Source: Erythrobacter sp. 3-20A1M
GTDB taxonomy: Bacteria > Pseudomonadota > Alphaproteobacteria > Sphingomonadales > Sphingomonadaceae
Direction: 5' to 3'
Length of the DNA: 64,000 nt
NCBI RefSeq assembly: GCF_018636735.1
Contig: NZ_CP045200.1
Location: forward strand, 1-64,000
A model generated the notes under the pieces. That model had not been told where the DNA came from. It did no database searches and was given only the letters and a program-made list of their open reading frames with translations. Numbering within the stretch: the stretch's first letter is position 1; each line of letters starts with the position of its first letter. The translations under genes and the position numbers were made by a program. Shown here piece by piece: positions 43,304-52,221 of this stretch.

Positions 43304-44335
43304 TCATGGCAGCAGCAGCGAGGAATCGCCATAGGAATAGAAGCGATAGCCGTGCGCGATGGCGTGGGCATAGGCGGCCATCATGCGCTCGCGCCCCATC
43401 AGCGCGCTGACCAGCATCATCAGCGTCGATTTCGGTAGATGGAAATTGGTCATCAACCCGTCCACCGCGCGGAACGCGTATCCCGGGGTGATGAAGATCG
43501 CCGTATCGCCCGCGAAGGGCTGGATCGTGCCGCTATCGTCCGCCGCGCTTTCGAGCAGGCGCAGGCTGGTGGTGCCGACCGCGATCAGGCGGCCGCCCGC
43601 GGAGCGCGCGGCGTTGAGCCGAGCGGCGGTTTCGGGCTCGATCCGGCCCCATTCGGCGTGCATGGCGTGATCGTCGGTATCCTCCGCCTTGACCGGCAGG
43701 AACGTGCCCGCCCCCACATGCAGGGTCAGCGTCTCGCGCCCGATCCCGCGCGCGTCGAGCCGGTCGAGCAGCCGGTCGGTAAAATGCAGCGCGGCCGTGG
43801 GTGCGGCGACGGCCCCCTCCTCGCGCGCGAAGATCGTCTGGTAGTCTTCCCGGTCCCGTGCGTCGGCCGGGCGTTTACCGGCGATATACGGAGGCAGCGG
43901 CACTCGGCCCGCTCGGTCCAACAAGACCTCCACCGGCTCATCCCCTTCGAAGGCCAACGTCCAGCTGCCATCCGCCGCGCGTTCTTCCGCAATAGCCGTC
44001 ACGTCCGCCCCGAATTCGATCCGGTCGCCGGGCCGCAACCGCTTGGCATTGCGCACGAAGGCCTGCCAGCGCCGCAGGTCGATCCGCTTGTGCAGCGTCG
44101 CGCCGATCCGCGCCTCGCCGCGTCGCCCCTCCAGCTGGGCGGGAATGACCCGCGTATCGTTGAAAACCAGCACATCGCCCGGCTGCAACAGATCGGGCAG
44201 GTCCAGCACGGTGCGGTTCGCCAATGGCGCGTCCGCGCCATCCACGACCAGCATCCTCGCCGCATCGCGCGGCACGGCGGGGCGCAGCGCGATGAGCTCT
44301 GGGGGGAGGTCGAAATCGAAAAGATCGACTTTCAT
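43304..44335 (-). CDS. queA: S-adenosylmethionine:tRNA ribosyltransferase-isomerase
   Basis: QueA adds the cyclopentenediol precursor from S-adenosylmethionine to preQ1-tRNA, making epoxyqueuosine. The 343-residue protein starts [20 protein letters not shown] and has [34 protein letters not shown] and [20 protein letters not shown], all family hallmarks. It lies between the cyclophilin gene and an ABC exporter on the minus strand; tgt is in the same region. Confidence 0.97.
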   Translation of the reverse strand: MKVDLFDFDLPPELIALRPAVPRDAARMLVVDGADAPLANRTVLDLPDLLQPGDVLVFNDTRVIPAQLEGRRGEARIGATLHKRIDLRRWQAFVRNAKRLRPGDRIEFGADVTAIAEERAADGSWTLAFEGDEPVEVLLDRAGRVPLPPYIAGKRPADARDREDYQTIFAREEGAVAAPTAALHFTDRLLDRLDARGIGRETLTLHVGAGTFLPVKAEDTDDHAMHAEWGRIEPETAARLNAARSAGGRLIAVGTTSLRLLESAADDSGTIQPFAGDTAIFITPGYAFRAVDGLMTNFHLPKSTLMMLVSALMGRERMMAAYAHAIAHGYRFYSYGDSSLLLP

Positions 44336-44439
44336 GGAAGGCGATCCCGATTGTCTTGGGCTGGTCGAAAGGCGCGCATGGTGGGCGCGCCGCTATAACA
44401 GATGGGCGGGCACGTCACGCCCCGCCCGCGCGGCTCAAC

Positions 44440-45165
44440 TCACTGCTGGCCCGGCGCGCTCGGCAGATCGGCGGTGATCGCACCCTGGCTCTGCACGCCC
44501 TTGGGCAGGACCGTCGACGCGACCGGCATCGGCTTGTCGTCCGAAGCGATGGACGCCTGCACGATATAGGTTGGGTCCTGCGGCGGTTCCCCACGATGGA
44601 TCGCGTCCACCGCATCCATTCCGGCGATCACCCGGCCGAAATTGGTGTAGTTCCGGTCGAGCGCCAGCTTGGGATAGAAGACGATGAAGAACTGGCTGTT
44701 CGCGCTGTTTTCGCCCGCGGCGCGCGCCATCGACACGGTGCCGCGCACATGCGGCATCGGATTGAACTCCTGCTGCAGGTCGGGAAGCTGCGAACCGCCC
44801 TGCCCGGTCCCGGTCGGATCGCCGGTCTGCGCCATGAAGCCATCGATCACGCGGTGGAAGATCACCCCGTCATAGAAGCCCTGCCGGGCCAGCGTCTTGA
44901 TCCGCTCCACATGCTGCGGGGCCCAGTCGGGCATCAGGCGGATCGCGACGCGCTGCCCGTTCGACAGGTCGAGCAGCAGGATGTTGTCGCGGTCGTCCTC
45001 GGGATTGAAATCGACCTTCGCATAGGCGCTCGCGGGGCGCGGCGCCGCGGTCGCGGCGACTTCCGCCGTCGCGGTCGCGTTGTCATCCTGCGTGTCGTCC
45101 TGCGCGAAAGCGGGGGAAATGGCCATCGCGGCAAGGGCGTTGGCGGCGATGAGGCGTTTGATCAT
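44440..45165 (-). CDS. Periplasmic cyclophilin-type peptidylprolyl isomerase
   Basis: A 241-residue protein with a cleavable signal (RLIAANALAAMAISPAFA) and an Ala/Thr/Asp-rich linker. The cyclophilin domain (about residues 55-215) contains the catalytic FYDGVIFHRVIDGFMAQTGD, GTGQGGSQLPD and SANSQFFIVFYPK. It isomerises X-Pro bonds in exported proteins. coaD-cyclophilin-queA is a usual order in this group of bacteria. Confidence 0.92.
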   Translation of the reverse strand: MIKRLIAANALAAMAISPAFAQDDTQDDNATATAEVAATAAPRPASAYAKVDFNPEDDRDNILLLDLSNGQRVAIRLMPDWAPQHVERIKTLARQGFYDGVIFHRVIDGFMAQTGDPTGTGQGGSQLPDLQQEFNPMPHVRGTVSMARAAGENSANSQFFIVFYPKLALDRNYTNFGRVIAGMDAVDAIHRGEPPQDPTYIVQASIASDDKPMPVASTVLPKGVQSQGAITADLPSAPGQQ

Positions 45166-45246
45166 GGTAATCCCGGAACAGTCTCAATTCAGGCTGGCGG
45201 AACTAGCGCCGCCGCGCTGTCGCTGCAATGAATAGCTATCCCGCGT

Positions 45247-45759
45247 TCAATAATCGCCGCGTCGCCCCAGCTTCTCGACCCGGGCGAGAATGTCGTCCTT
45301 CACCGCCGGGCTGACGAAGGGCGCGATGTCGCCCCCGAACAGCGCGATCTCCTTGACCAGCCGCGACGCGATGGGTTGCAGCGACACGTCCGCCATCAGG
45401 AACACCGTCTCGATATCGTCGGACAGCTGCTGGTTCATGCCCGCCATCTGGTATTCGTATTCGAAGTCCGCCACGGCGCGCAGGCCCCGTACGATCACAT
45501 TGGCCCCGACCTTTTCGGCATAGCGGACCAGCAATGCGTTGAAGCCCTGCACCTCCACATTGGGAATGCCCATCGCGGCGATCTCGCGCTTCACCATGGC
45601 AAGGCGTTCCTCGGTCGAGAACATCGGATTCTTGCTGGGATTGGTGGTGACACTGACGATCAGCCGGTCGACCAGCGTCGCCCCGCGCCGGATGATGTCG
45701 GCATGACCAAGCGTGATCGGGTCGAACGTGCCCGGATAGATCCCTACGCGTTCGCTCAT
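45247..45759 (-). CDS. coaD: Phosphopantetheine adenylyltransferase
   Basis: CoaD makes dephospho-CoA from 4'-phosphopantetheine and ATP. The 170-residue nucleotidyltransferase has the TxGH motif in GIYPGTFDPITLGHADIIRR, EVQGFNALLVRYAEKVGA, VIVRGLRAVADFEYE, and the C-terminal SSRLVKEI-like IASRLVKEIALFGGD. The ATG shares one base with the stop of the upstream prenyltransferase gene (TGATG); an in-frame GTG just before is possible. Confidence 0.97.
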   Translation of the reverse strand: MSERVGIYPGTFDPITLGHADIIRRGATLVDRLIVSVTTNPSKNPMFSTEERLAMVKREIAAMGIPNVEVQGFNALLVRYAEKVGANVIVRGLRAVADFEYEYQMAGMNQQLSDDIETVFLMADVSLQPIASRLVKEIALFGGDIAPFVSPAVKDDILARVEKLGRRGDY

Positions 45760-46682
45760 CACCTGTCCCTCTCGACGATATACCGTGCGATGGCGCGCAG
45801 CACCTCAGCCTCGTCGCCGTGATTGGACAGGTGGCCGATGGCCTGTTCGACCAGCGCATTCGCCTGCGCCCGCGCGCCGTCGACGCCCATCAGCGTGACG
45901 AAGGTCTGCTTGCCCTGCGCGCTATCCTTGCCCACCGCCTTGCCCACGGTTTCTTCATCGCCTTCCACATCCAGCAGATCGTCGGCGATCTGGAATGCGA
46001 GGCCGATATCGCGGGCATAGGCGCGCAGATGGCTGCGCCCGTCTGGCGGAATGCGGCCCAGGATCGCGCCCATTTCCACCGCCGCGCCCAGCAGCGCGCC
46101 GGTTTTCAATTGCTGCAACCGGGTGATCGTGTGGAGGTCGAACGGCGGCGTGTCGGGAAAGTCGCTCGCCATGTCCATCATCTGGCCGCCCGCCATACCA
46201 CCATGGCCGCTCGCCCGCGCGAGGCATTCGACCAGCTCGGCCCGCAGGAAGGGATCGGTGCTCATCGCCGGTTCGCTCAGCAGCTCGAACGCGAGCGCAT
46301 GGAGCGAATCGCCCGCCAGCACCGCGGTCGCCTCGTCATATTCCAGGTGCACGGTCGGCTGCCCGCGCCGCAGCGCGTCGTCGTCCATGCAGGGGAGATC
46401 GTCGTGGATCAGCGAATAGACGTGGATCGCCTCCACCGCGCAACCAGCGCGCACGGCCTGCGCGCGATCGACATTGTAAAGCGCCGCGGTCGATACGGTC
46501 AGCAAGGGGCGCAAACGCTTGCCCCCACCGATCACCGCGTAACGCATCGCGGACACCAGTCGCGCCCGAAGGTCATTCGGTACCGTGAGTGTCCGGTCGA
46601 AGAAATCGTCCACGTCCTCGCGGATCGCCGCGAGTGCCCGTTGCAGCGCACCCTCGCCCCGCACGAGTTGCAGCTCAGCCAT
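45759..46682 (-). CDS. ispA: Farnesyl/geranyl diphosphate synthase
   Basis: A 307-residue short-chain trans-prenyltransferase that condenses isopentenyl diphosphate with allylic diphosphates. The first Asp-rich motif is SLIHDDLPCMDDDALRRGQP and the second is FQIADDLLDVEGD; GGKRLRPLL binds the pyrophosphate. Chain length is not certain; linkage to xseB and length fit farnesyl diphosphate synthase. It overlaps xseB by eight bases and couples to coaD. Confidence 0.93.
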   Translation of the reverse strand: MAELQLVRGEGALQRALAAIREDVDDFFDRTLTVPNDLRARLVSAMRYAVIGGGKRLRPLLTVSTAALYNVDRAQAVRAGCAVEAIHVYSLIHDDLPCMDDDALRRGQPTVHLEYDEATAVLAGDSLHALAFELLSEPAMSTDPFLRAELVECLARASGHGGMAGGQMMDMASDFPDTPPFDLHTITRLQQLKTGALLGAAVEMGAILGRIPPDGRSHLRAYARDIGLAFQIADDLLDVEGDEETVGKAVGKDSAQGKQTFVTLMGVDGARAQANALVEQAIGHLSNHGDEAEVLRAIARYIVERDR

Positions 46683-46938
46683 CGGAGTCGAACGGCCGCG
46701 TGCCGCTCGCGCGGCCCACCCCGTTTTCAGCCCCGTCCTGCACGATGGCCTCGATCCGCGCCTGCGCCGCGTCGAGCCGCGCCTGGCAGTGCTTGCGCAG
46801 GGTCTCCCCCCGTTCGTAGAGAGAGATCGACTTGTCGAGCGGCACGTCCCCGCTTTCGAGCTGGCGCACCACGTCTTCGAGAGCGCGCAGCGCATCCTCG
46901 AAGCTCATCTGCGATATTTCTGCGGTCCCCTCTGTCAT
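46675..46938 (-). CDS. xseB: Exodeoxyribonuclease VII small subunit
   Basis: XseB binds XseA to form exonuclease VII, which degrades single-stranded DNA. The 87-residue helical hairpin protein has MSFEDALRALEDVVRQLESG, VPLDKSISLYERGETLRKHC and QARLDAAQARIE, as in the family. The ATG at 46938 is preferred over one at 46950. First gene of xseB-ispA-coaD-cyclophilin-queA on the minus strand, divergent from purL. Confidence 0.92.
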   Translation of the reverse strand: MTEGTAEISQMSFEDALRALEDVVRQLESGDVPLDKSISLYERGETLRKHCQARLDAAQARIEAIVQDGAENGVGRASGTRPFDSDG

Positions 46939-47042
46939 GCGGCGGAGCATTGGCGGGCTTGCCCGCGCCGGTCAACCGTGGACGCGCCGGGGCACGGCGC
47001 ACAATTTTGCCGTTCCACCCGCTGGAATATCGCCCCCGCCGC

Positions 47043-47054
47043 CGCTAAGGCGCG
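47043..47054 (+). promoter_or_regulatory. Promoter-like 12-mer before purL (shared with ychF)
   Basis: CGCTAAGGCGCG lies four bases before the purL ATG; an identical copy is at 2383-2394 upstream of ychF. CTAAGG would fit a -10 hexamer, and its distance to the ATG suggests transcription starts at or next to the start codon (leaderless mRNA). No good -35 was found at the right spacing. Confidence 0.3.
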
Positions 47055-47057
47055 GCC

Positions 47058-49292
47058 ATGAGCGAAATCACCCCCGAAATCGTCGAGCAGCACGGCCTCA
47101 GCACCGAGGAATACGACCGCGTCCTTCATGCCCTGGGCCGCGAGCCGAACCTGGTCGAGCTCGGCATCTTCTCGGTCATGTGGTCGGAGCATTGCAGCTA
47201 CAAGTCGAGCCGCCTGCACCTGAAGAAGCTGCCGACCGAAGCGCCGTGGGTGATCTGCGGCCCGGGCGAGAATGCGGGCGTGATCGACATCGGCGACGGG
47301 CAAGCTGCCATCTTCAAGATGGAGAGCCACAACCACCCCAGCTACATCGAACCCTATCAGGGCGCGGCGACGGGCGTCGGCGGGATCCTGCGCGACGTCT
47401 TCACCATGGGCGCGCGCCCGGTGGCGAACGCCAACGCGCTGCGCTTCGGGCGGCCCGACCATCCGAAGATGAAGCATCTAGTGCAGGGCGTGGTCGCGGG
47501 CATCGGCGGCTACGGCAATTGCGTCGGCGTGCCGACGGTGGCGGGCGAGACCAACTTCCACCCCGCCTATGACGGCAATATCCTGGTCAACGCGATGACC
47601 GTCGGCGTGGCCGATGCAGACCGCATCTTCTACTCGGCGGCGACGGGCGTGGGCAATCCGATCGTCTATGTCGGCTCCAAGACCGGCCGCGACGGCATCC
47701 ACGGCGCGACCATGGCCAGCGCGGATTTCGGCGAAGATGCCGAGGCGAAGCGACCGACCGTGCAGGTGGGCGACCCCTTTACCGAGAAGCTGCTGATCGA
47801 GGCGTGCCTCGAACTGATGGCGACCGACGCCATCGTCGCGATCCAGGACATGGGCGCGGCGGGCCTGACCTCCTCCAGCGTCGAGATGGCGACCAACGGC
47901 AAGGCGGGTATCCGGCTCGACATGAACGCTGTGCCCTGCCGCGAAGAAGGGATGACGCCCTACGAAATGATGCTGAGCGAAAGCCAGGAGCGGATGCTCA
48001 TGGTGCTGAAACCCGGCAAGGAAGAAATGGCCGCGGCGATCTTCCGCAAGTGGGAGCTCGATTTCGCGGTGATCGGCGAGGTCACCGATACGCAGCACAT
48101 GGTGCTGGAATTCGATGGCCAAGTGGTGTGCGACATCCCGCTCGGCCCGCTCGCGGCGGATGCGCCCGAATACGACCGGCCTTATCTCTCGCCGGAGGAC
48201 TACAAGGCCTGGGCGCAGGTGAAACCGTTGGACATGGTGCCCGAAAGTTCGGACATCGGGGCCGATTTGTTGAACTTGATGGCGAGCCCCGCCCTCGCTT
48301 CTCGGCGCTGGATCGCGGAGCAATATGACAGCCAGGTCGGTGCCGATACGCTGCAGACCGGCGGCGATGCGGGTGTCGTGCGGGTCCACGGGACGAAGAA
48401 AGCGCTCGCGATTACAACGGATTGCACCCCGCGCTACGTCCATGCCGACCCGTATGAAGGCGGCAAGCAGGCGATCGCGGAGGCCTATCGCAACCTCTGC
48501 GCAGTCGGGGCGCGCCCCCTCGCGGTGACCAATTGCCTCAACTTCGCGAATCCACAGCGGCCCGAGATCATGAGCCAGTTCGTCCACGCGCTGGAGGGGA
48601 TGGGCGACGCCTGCCGTGCGCTCGATTTTCCCATCGTGAGCGGCAACGTGTCGCTCTATAACGAGAGCAAGGCGACGGGCGGCGGGAGCGCGATCCTGCC
48701 CACGCCCGCCATCGGCGGCGTCGGCCTGATCGACGACTACAGTCGCATGATGACCATGGGGTTCAAGAACGAAGGCGACGCTATCTATCTGATCGCGCCC
48801 GATTTCTGGGCGCGACCGGACCCGACCCGCTCGCATCTGGGCAAGTCGCTCTGGCTCGACGTGGTCAAGGGCCGCGACGAAGGCCGCACGCCCCCGACCG
48901 ATCTCGAAGCGGAGCGCGGCGCGGGACGGATCGTGCGCAGCCTGATCGAGCGCGGACTGGTCAACGCGGTCCACGACCTGTCGGACGGAGGCCTCGCGGT
49001 TGCACTGGCCGAGATGGCGCTGGCCGGCAATGTCGGTGCCGAAGTGGCGGGCGACGACGCCTATACGCCCGCGCAATGGTGGTTCGGCGAGGACCAGGCG
49101 CGCTATGTCGTCACCGCCAGGGACCTCGCAGGTTTTGCGAAGGTCGTCGCCGAGGGGCCGGAGGACGAGGACGGCGAACTGATCGGTATCCGTCGCATCG
49201 GCACCGTCGGCGGGGATAGCGTAGTCGGCGTGTCGCTGACCGATCTGCACGAAGCCAATGAGAGGTTCTTCCGGAACTGGATGAGCGGCTGA
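47058..49292 (+). CDS. purL: Phosphoribosylformylglycinamidine synthase subunit PurL
   Basis: PurL catalyses the fourth step of purine synthesis using ATP and ammonia from PurQ. At 744 residues it is the small, stand-alone type that works with PurS and PurQ. Motifs include [40 protein letters not shown] (ATP site), [11 protein letters not shown] and the second half's [16 protein letters not shown], plus [16 protein letters not shown]. No purQ or purS is in the window. Confidence 0.97.
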   Translation: MSEITPEIVEQHGLSTEEYDRVLHALGREPNLVELGIFSVMWSEHCSYKSSRLHLKKLPTEAPWVICGPGENAGVIDIGDGQAAIFKMESHNHPSYIEPYQGAATGVGGILRDVFTMGARPVANANALRFGRPDHPKMKHLVQGVVAGIGGYGNCVGVPTVAGETNFHPAYDGNILVNAMTVGVADADRIFYSAATGVGNPIVYVGSKTGRDGIHGATMASADFGEDAEAKRPTVQVGDPFTEKLLIEACLELMATDAIVAIQDMGAAGLTSSSVEMATNGKAGIRLDMNAVPCREEGMTPYEMMLSESQERMLMVLKPGKEEMAAAIFRKWELDFAVIGEVTDTQHMVLEFDGQVVCDIPLGPLAADAPEYDRPYLSPEDYKAWAQVKPLDMVPESSDIGADLLNLMASPALASRRWIAEQYDSQVGADTLQTGGDAGVVRVHGTKKALAITTDCTPRYVHADPYEGGKQAIAEAYRNLCAVGARPLAVTNCLNFANPQRPEIMSQFVHALEGMGDACRALDFPIVSGNVSLYNESKATGGGSAILPTPAIGGVGLIDDYSRMMTMGFKNEGDAIYLIAPDFWARPDPTRSHLGKSLWLDVVKGRDEGRTPPTDLEAERGAGRIVRSLIERGLVNAVHDLSDGGLAVALAEMALAGNVGAEVAGDDAYTPAQWWFGEDQARYVVTARDLAGFAKVVAEGPEDEDGELIGIRRIGTVGGDSVVGVSLTDLHEANERFFRNWMSG

Positions 49293-49325
49293 GCCCGCTT
49301 TTGCGAACGGATCGCAAATTTCCTG

Positions 49326-49341
49326 TTGCAATCCATTCGCA
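49326..49341 (+). promoter_or_regulatory. Possible Fur-like site before bfd
   Basis: TTGCAATCCATTCGCA has half-sites TTGCA and the TGCGAAT complement, resembling alphaproteobacterial Fur boxes. It lies 20 bases before the bfd start, where repression by iron-loaded Fur would be expected. The match is imperfect. Confidence 0.3.
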
Positions 49342-49360
49342 TTACCATAAACTCGGCGGC

Positions 49361-49555
49361 ATGATCGTATGCAGTTGCAACGTCCTCCGGGAGAGGGACA
49401 TTCGCGCCGCCGCCCGCCGGGGTTGCCCCGATGCCGAGACGGCCTACCGCTCGCTCGGCTGCCAGTTCCAATGCTTCAATTGCGAAGATCACGCCGAGGA
49501 ACTCGTGGAGGAAGAACGCGCCGCGATGCTTCCCTGCGACACGCAGGCTGCCTGA
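49361..49555 (+). CDS. bfd: Bacterioferritin-associated ferredoxin
   Basis: A 64-residue [2Fe-2S] protein (BFD-like fold). The four cluster cysteines are in MIVCSCNVL (Cys4, Cys6) and QFQCFNCED; RDIRAAARRGCPDAETAYRSLGC links them. Bfd reduces ferric iron inside bacterioferritin so it can be released. Start at the ATG at 49361, which gives the family N-terminus. bfr lies 97 bases downstream on the same strand. Confidence 0.92.
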   Translation: MIVCSCNVLRERDIRAAARRGCPDAETAYRSLGCQFQCFNCEDHAEELVEEERAAMLPCDTQAA

Positions 49556-49652
49556 AAATCATGCGCAATAGCGGCTGAAAACTGCGAGTCGCTTTCACTG
49601 GCCAAACCGGCAACGGGTCGCCTAGGCCCTCCCCAATACAAGGAGATAGGCC

Positions 49653-50186
49653 ATGAAGGGCGATGCGAAAGTAATCGAATATCTCAATCAGGCTCTCACC
49701 AACGAGCTGACCGCGACCAATCAGTACTGGCTGCATTTCCGCATGCTCGATCACTGGGGCATGACGTGGCTGGCCCAGTATGAGCGCAAGGAGTCGATCG
49801 AGGAAATGGTCCATGCCGACCATCTGACCGCGCGCATCCTGCTGCTCGATGGGCATCCCAATTTCCAGCGCCTGGGCAATGTGCGGGTCGGCGAAACGGT
49901 CGAGGAGGTCATCCAGGCCGATCTCGAACTCGAGGAAGAAGCCATCCCGCTGCTGCGCGATGCGATCGAGTACTGCGAGAGCGTGCGCGATTATGTCAGC
50001 CGCGACCTGCTAAAGGAAATCCTGCGCGACGAGGAGGATCACGTCGACCACCTCGAAACGCAGCAAGAGATGATCGAGAAGATGGGGCTGCAGAACTACA
50101 TTCAGCTGCAATCCGCCCCCGCGCCCGAACAGCATATCGGCGCCGCGACCGCGGGTGACACCAAGGGTTTCGGCAAGGGCAACTAG
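49653..50186 (+). CDS. bfr: Bacterioferritin
   Basis: A 177-residue heme-containing ferritin that stores iron as a 24-mer. Ferroxidase ligands Glu18, Glu51, His54 (in [20 protein letters not shown]) and the later Glu/His in [14 protein letters not shown] are present, as is heme ligand Met52. AAGGAGATAG precedes the ATG. The C-terminus (about 18 residues rich in Ala and Gly) is longer than in E. coli Bfr. Its neighbour bfd supplies the release partner. Confidence 0.97.
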   Translation: MKGDAKVIEYLNQALTNELTATNQYWLHFRMLDHWGMTWLAQYERKESIEEMVHADHLTARILLLDGHPNFQRLGNVRVGETVEEVIQADLELEEEAIPLLRDAIEYCESVRDYVSRDLLKEILRDEEDHVDHLETQQEMIEKMGLQNYIQLQSAPAPEQHIGAATAGDTKGFGKGN

Positions 50187-50276
50187 CGCGCTGGGGTCAA
50201 CGCCGCCTGATAGCTATCGGGTGGCGGTTGCCAGTTGCCTGTTGTCGTCCGCCGCGTGCGCTCGCCCCCGCGCAAG

Positions 50277-51161
50277 CTATGCGCGGACCCACTCGCTTTC
50301 GGGAATGGCGAGCAGCTTCAGGATCGCGGTCAGGTCGCCGCGATCGATCCAGCCATTGGCGGCCGCGCGTGCTTTCGGCTTGGCGCGATAGGCGAAGCCG
50401 TAATCGGCGGCGTCGATCATCGGGATATCGTTCGCCCCGTCGCCCGCCGCCATGGTGATCGCGTCCTGCCCTAGCCGCTCGGCTTCCGCCCTCAGGGTGT
50501 CCAGCTTCGTTTCGCTGTCGACCACCGCTGCCGCGAGTTCGCCCGTCAACGCGCCCTCACCGACCGCCAAGCGATTGCCGACCACGCGTTCGAACCCGAT
50601 GCGTTCGGCCACCGGGTCGGCGAAATGGTGGAAGCCGCCGGTCACCAGGACGGTATGGCATCCTTTCGATTTCAATGTCGCGACCAGTGTCGCCGCGCCG
50701 GGGCTCGGTTCGATCCGCTCCGCGAGGCAGCGTTCGATCGCGGTTTCTTCCAGTCCAGCAAGCAGCCCGACCCGCTCGCGCAGCGCCGCCTCGAAATGGA
50801 GCTCGCCCTGCATGGCGCGCTCGGTAATCGCCGCAATCTGGTCCTTCAGCCCGGCATAGTCGGCCAGCTCGTCGATGCATTCCTGCCCGATCATGGTCGA
50901 ATCCATGTCGGAGACGAAAAGGTGCGGCACCGCGATCGTGTCCTGCGCGATCAAGCCATCGGTCGGTCCGAAATGCGTGTCGAAGACTGCGCGGAGCACG
51001 CCCGCGTCGCCTTCCGGCAGGCTGATCTGGAGCACGTCGCCGCAGAAATCGAGCATGGCCGCCGCAGCGATCGGCATGCCCCGCCGCTCTAGCTCCTGGC
51101 TCGCCACGTCGAGCCTTGTTTCGAGATCGGCAGGGTCTGCTATCAGGCGGGCGATGAGCAT
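50277..51161 (-). CDS. serB: Phosphoserine phosphatase
   Basis: SerB does the last step of serine synthesis. The 294-residue protein has an N-terminal ACT-like segment ([20 protein letters not shown]) and a HAD domain with nucleophile [20 protein letters not shown], motif [15 protein letters not shown], and motif [22 protein letters not shown]. The ATG at 51161 is used; the frame is open further upstream but into the divergent miaA. Convergent with bfr. Confidence 0.95.
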   Translation of the reverse strand: MLIARLIADPADLETRLDVASQELERRGMPIAAAAMLDFCGDVLQISLPEGDAGVLRAVFDTHFGPTDGLIAQDTIAVPHLFVSDMDSTMIGQECIDELADYAGLKDQIAAITERAMQGELHFEAALRERVGLLAGLEETAIERCLAERIEPSPGAATLVATLKSKGCHTVLVTGGFHHFADPVAERIGFERVVGNRLAVGEGALTGELAAAVVDSETKLDTLRAEAERLGQDAITMAAGDGANDIPMIDAADYGFAYRAKPKARAAANGWIDRGDLTAILKLLAIPESEWVRA

Positions 51162-51174
51162 GGTGCGATCTCCG

Positions 51175-52125
51175 ATGGACGTTGGTGGCAAGCCCGGTAG
51201 CAAGCCGCAGGTGGCGCTCATCGCAGGGCCTACCGCCAGCGGCAAGAGCGATTGCGCGGTCGCGCTGGCGCTGCGTTGGCAAGCCGCGGGTGGCCGAGCG
51301 GTGGTGATCAACGCCGACAGCGCGCAGGTCTATGCCGATCTGAGGGTGCTGAGCGCCCGCCCGACCGAAGCGGAGATGCGCGGGATCGAACACCGGCTGT
51401 TCGGCACGTGGGACGGCGCGCAGGCGTGCTCAGCGGCGGAGTGGGCCATTGCGGCGAAGCGCGAGATCGCGGCGGCTCATGCCGACGACACGCTGCCGAT
51501 CCTGGTTGGAGGTACAGGGCTCTACTTCAAGACCCTGCTGGAAGGGATCGCGCCGATCCCGCCGATCGCTCCGGACATTCGGGACGATGTCCGCGCCCTT
51601 CCGGTAGAGGAGGCGTACGCTGCGCTCGCTGACGCCGATCCGGAGCGTCATGCCGCGCTTTCTCGCAATGACAGGCAGCGGATTGCCCGCGCGCTGGAAG
51701 TTGTGCGGAGCACGGGTCGCCCGCTGGCGCACTGGCAGTCGCGCAAGGAAGGCGGCATCGGCGATGCGGTGTCGCTGCTGCCTGCGGTGCTGCTTCCAGA
51801 GCGGGAATGGCTCTACACGCGCTGCGACACCCGTTTTGAACGCATGATCGCCAGTGGGGCGATCGCGGAGGTCGAAGCCTTGCTAGCGCGCAGGCTCGAC
51901 CCTGACCTGCCGGTCATGCGAGCGATCGGCGTACCCGAAATCGCCGGTTGGCTGCGCGGTGACTGGCCGCGAGAGGAAGCTATCAAGCACGGTCAGCAGG
52001 CGACCCGCAATTACGCGAAACGACAATATACCTGGTTTCGCCGCCAGCCTCCGCAAGATTGGATGCGCACGGAGACTTCTTCAGCTGCCTTGGGCCGGAT
52101 TTGCGCAACTTTATGTCTTAGATAG
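51175..52125 (+). CDS. miaA: tRNA dimethylallyltransferase
   Basis: MiaA adds a dimethylallyl group to A37 of tRNAs reading UNN codons. The 316-residue protein has P-loop [73 protein letters not shown], and the C-terminal [18 protein letters not shown]. The ATG at 51175 is the likely start; ATGs at 51160 and 51154 would overlap the divergent serB. Its 5' end and that of serB are only about 13 bases apart. Confidence 0.95.
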   Translation: MDVGGKPGSKPQVALIAGPTASGKSDCAVALALRWQAAGGRAVVINADSAQVYADLRVLSARPTEAEMRGIEHRLFGTWDGAQACSAAEWAIAAKREIAAAHADDTLPILVGGTGLYFKTLLEGIAPIPPIAPDIRDDVRALPVEEAYAALADADPERHAALSRNDRQRIARALEVVRSTGRPLAHWQSRKEGGIGDAVSLLPAVLLPEREWLYTRCDTRFERMIASGAIAEVEALLARRLDPDLPVMRAIGVPEIAGWLRGDWPREEAIKHGQQATRNYAKRQYTWFRRQPPQDWMRTETSSAALGRICATLCLR

Positions 52126-52156
52126 CGCTTGACAGGATATTTTATAGCTGCCACTC

Positions 52157-52203
52157 GCCCATTACCGATGGGCCCGGCACAGCGATGCGCCGGGCCGTTT
52201 TTT
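52157..52203 (+). promoter_or_regulatory. ilvB attenuator-like terminator with competing hairpin
   Basis: GGCCCGGC (52171-52178) and GCCGGGCC (52189-52196) form a perfect 8-bp stem followed by G and six T, a rho-independent terminator that ends 18 bases before the ilvB ATG. A second hairpin, GCCCAT (52157-52162) with ATGGGC (52168-52173), shares three bases with its 5' arm, so the two cannot form together. Because no promoter fits between the terminator and the ATG, ilvB transcripts must pass through it. No leader peptide rich in Ile, Leu or Val was found. Confidence 0.6.
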
Positions 52204-52221
52204 ACCGCGGGAGATGATGCG

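Noticed and set aside
52129-52154. TTGACA at 52129 as the ilvB promoter -35
   Set aside because: No -10 hexamer lies at 15-19 bases; TATAGC is only eight bases away. It may still contribute, but is not called.
52168-52221. Longer ilvB starting at the in-frame ATG 52168 or TTG 52129
   Set aside because: These starts are inside the terminator hairpin region and add residues not typical of IlvB. The ATG at 52222 has a ribosome-binding site.
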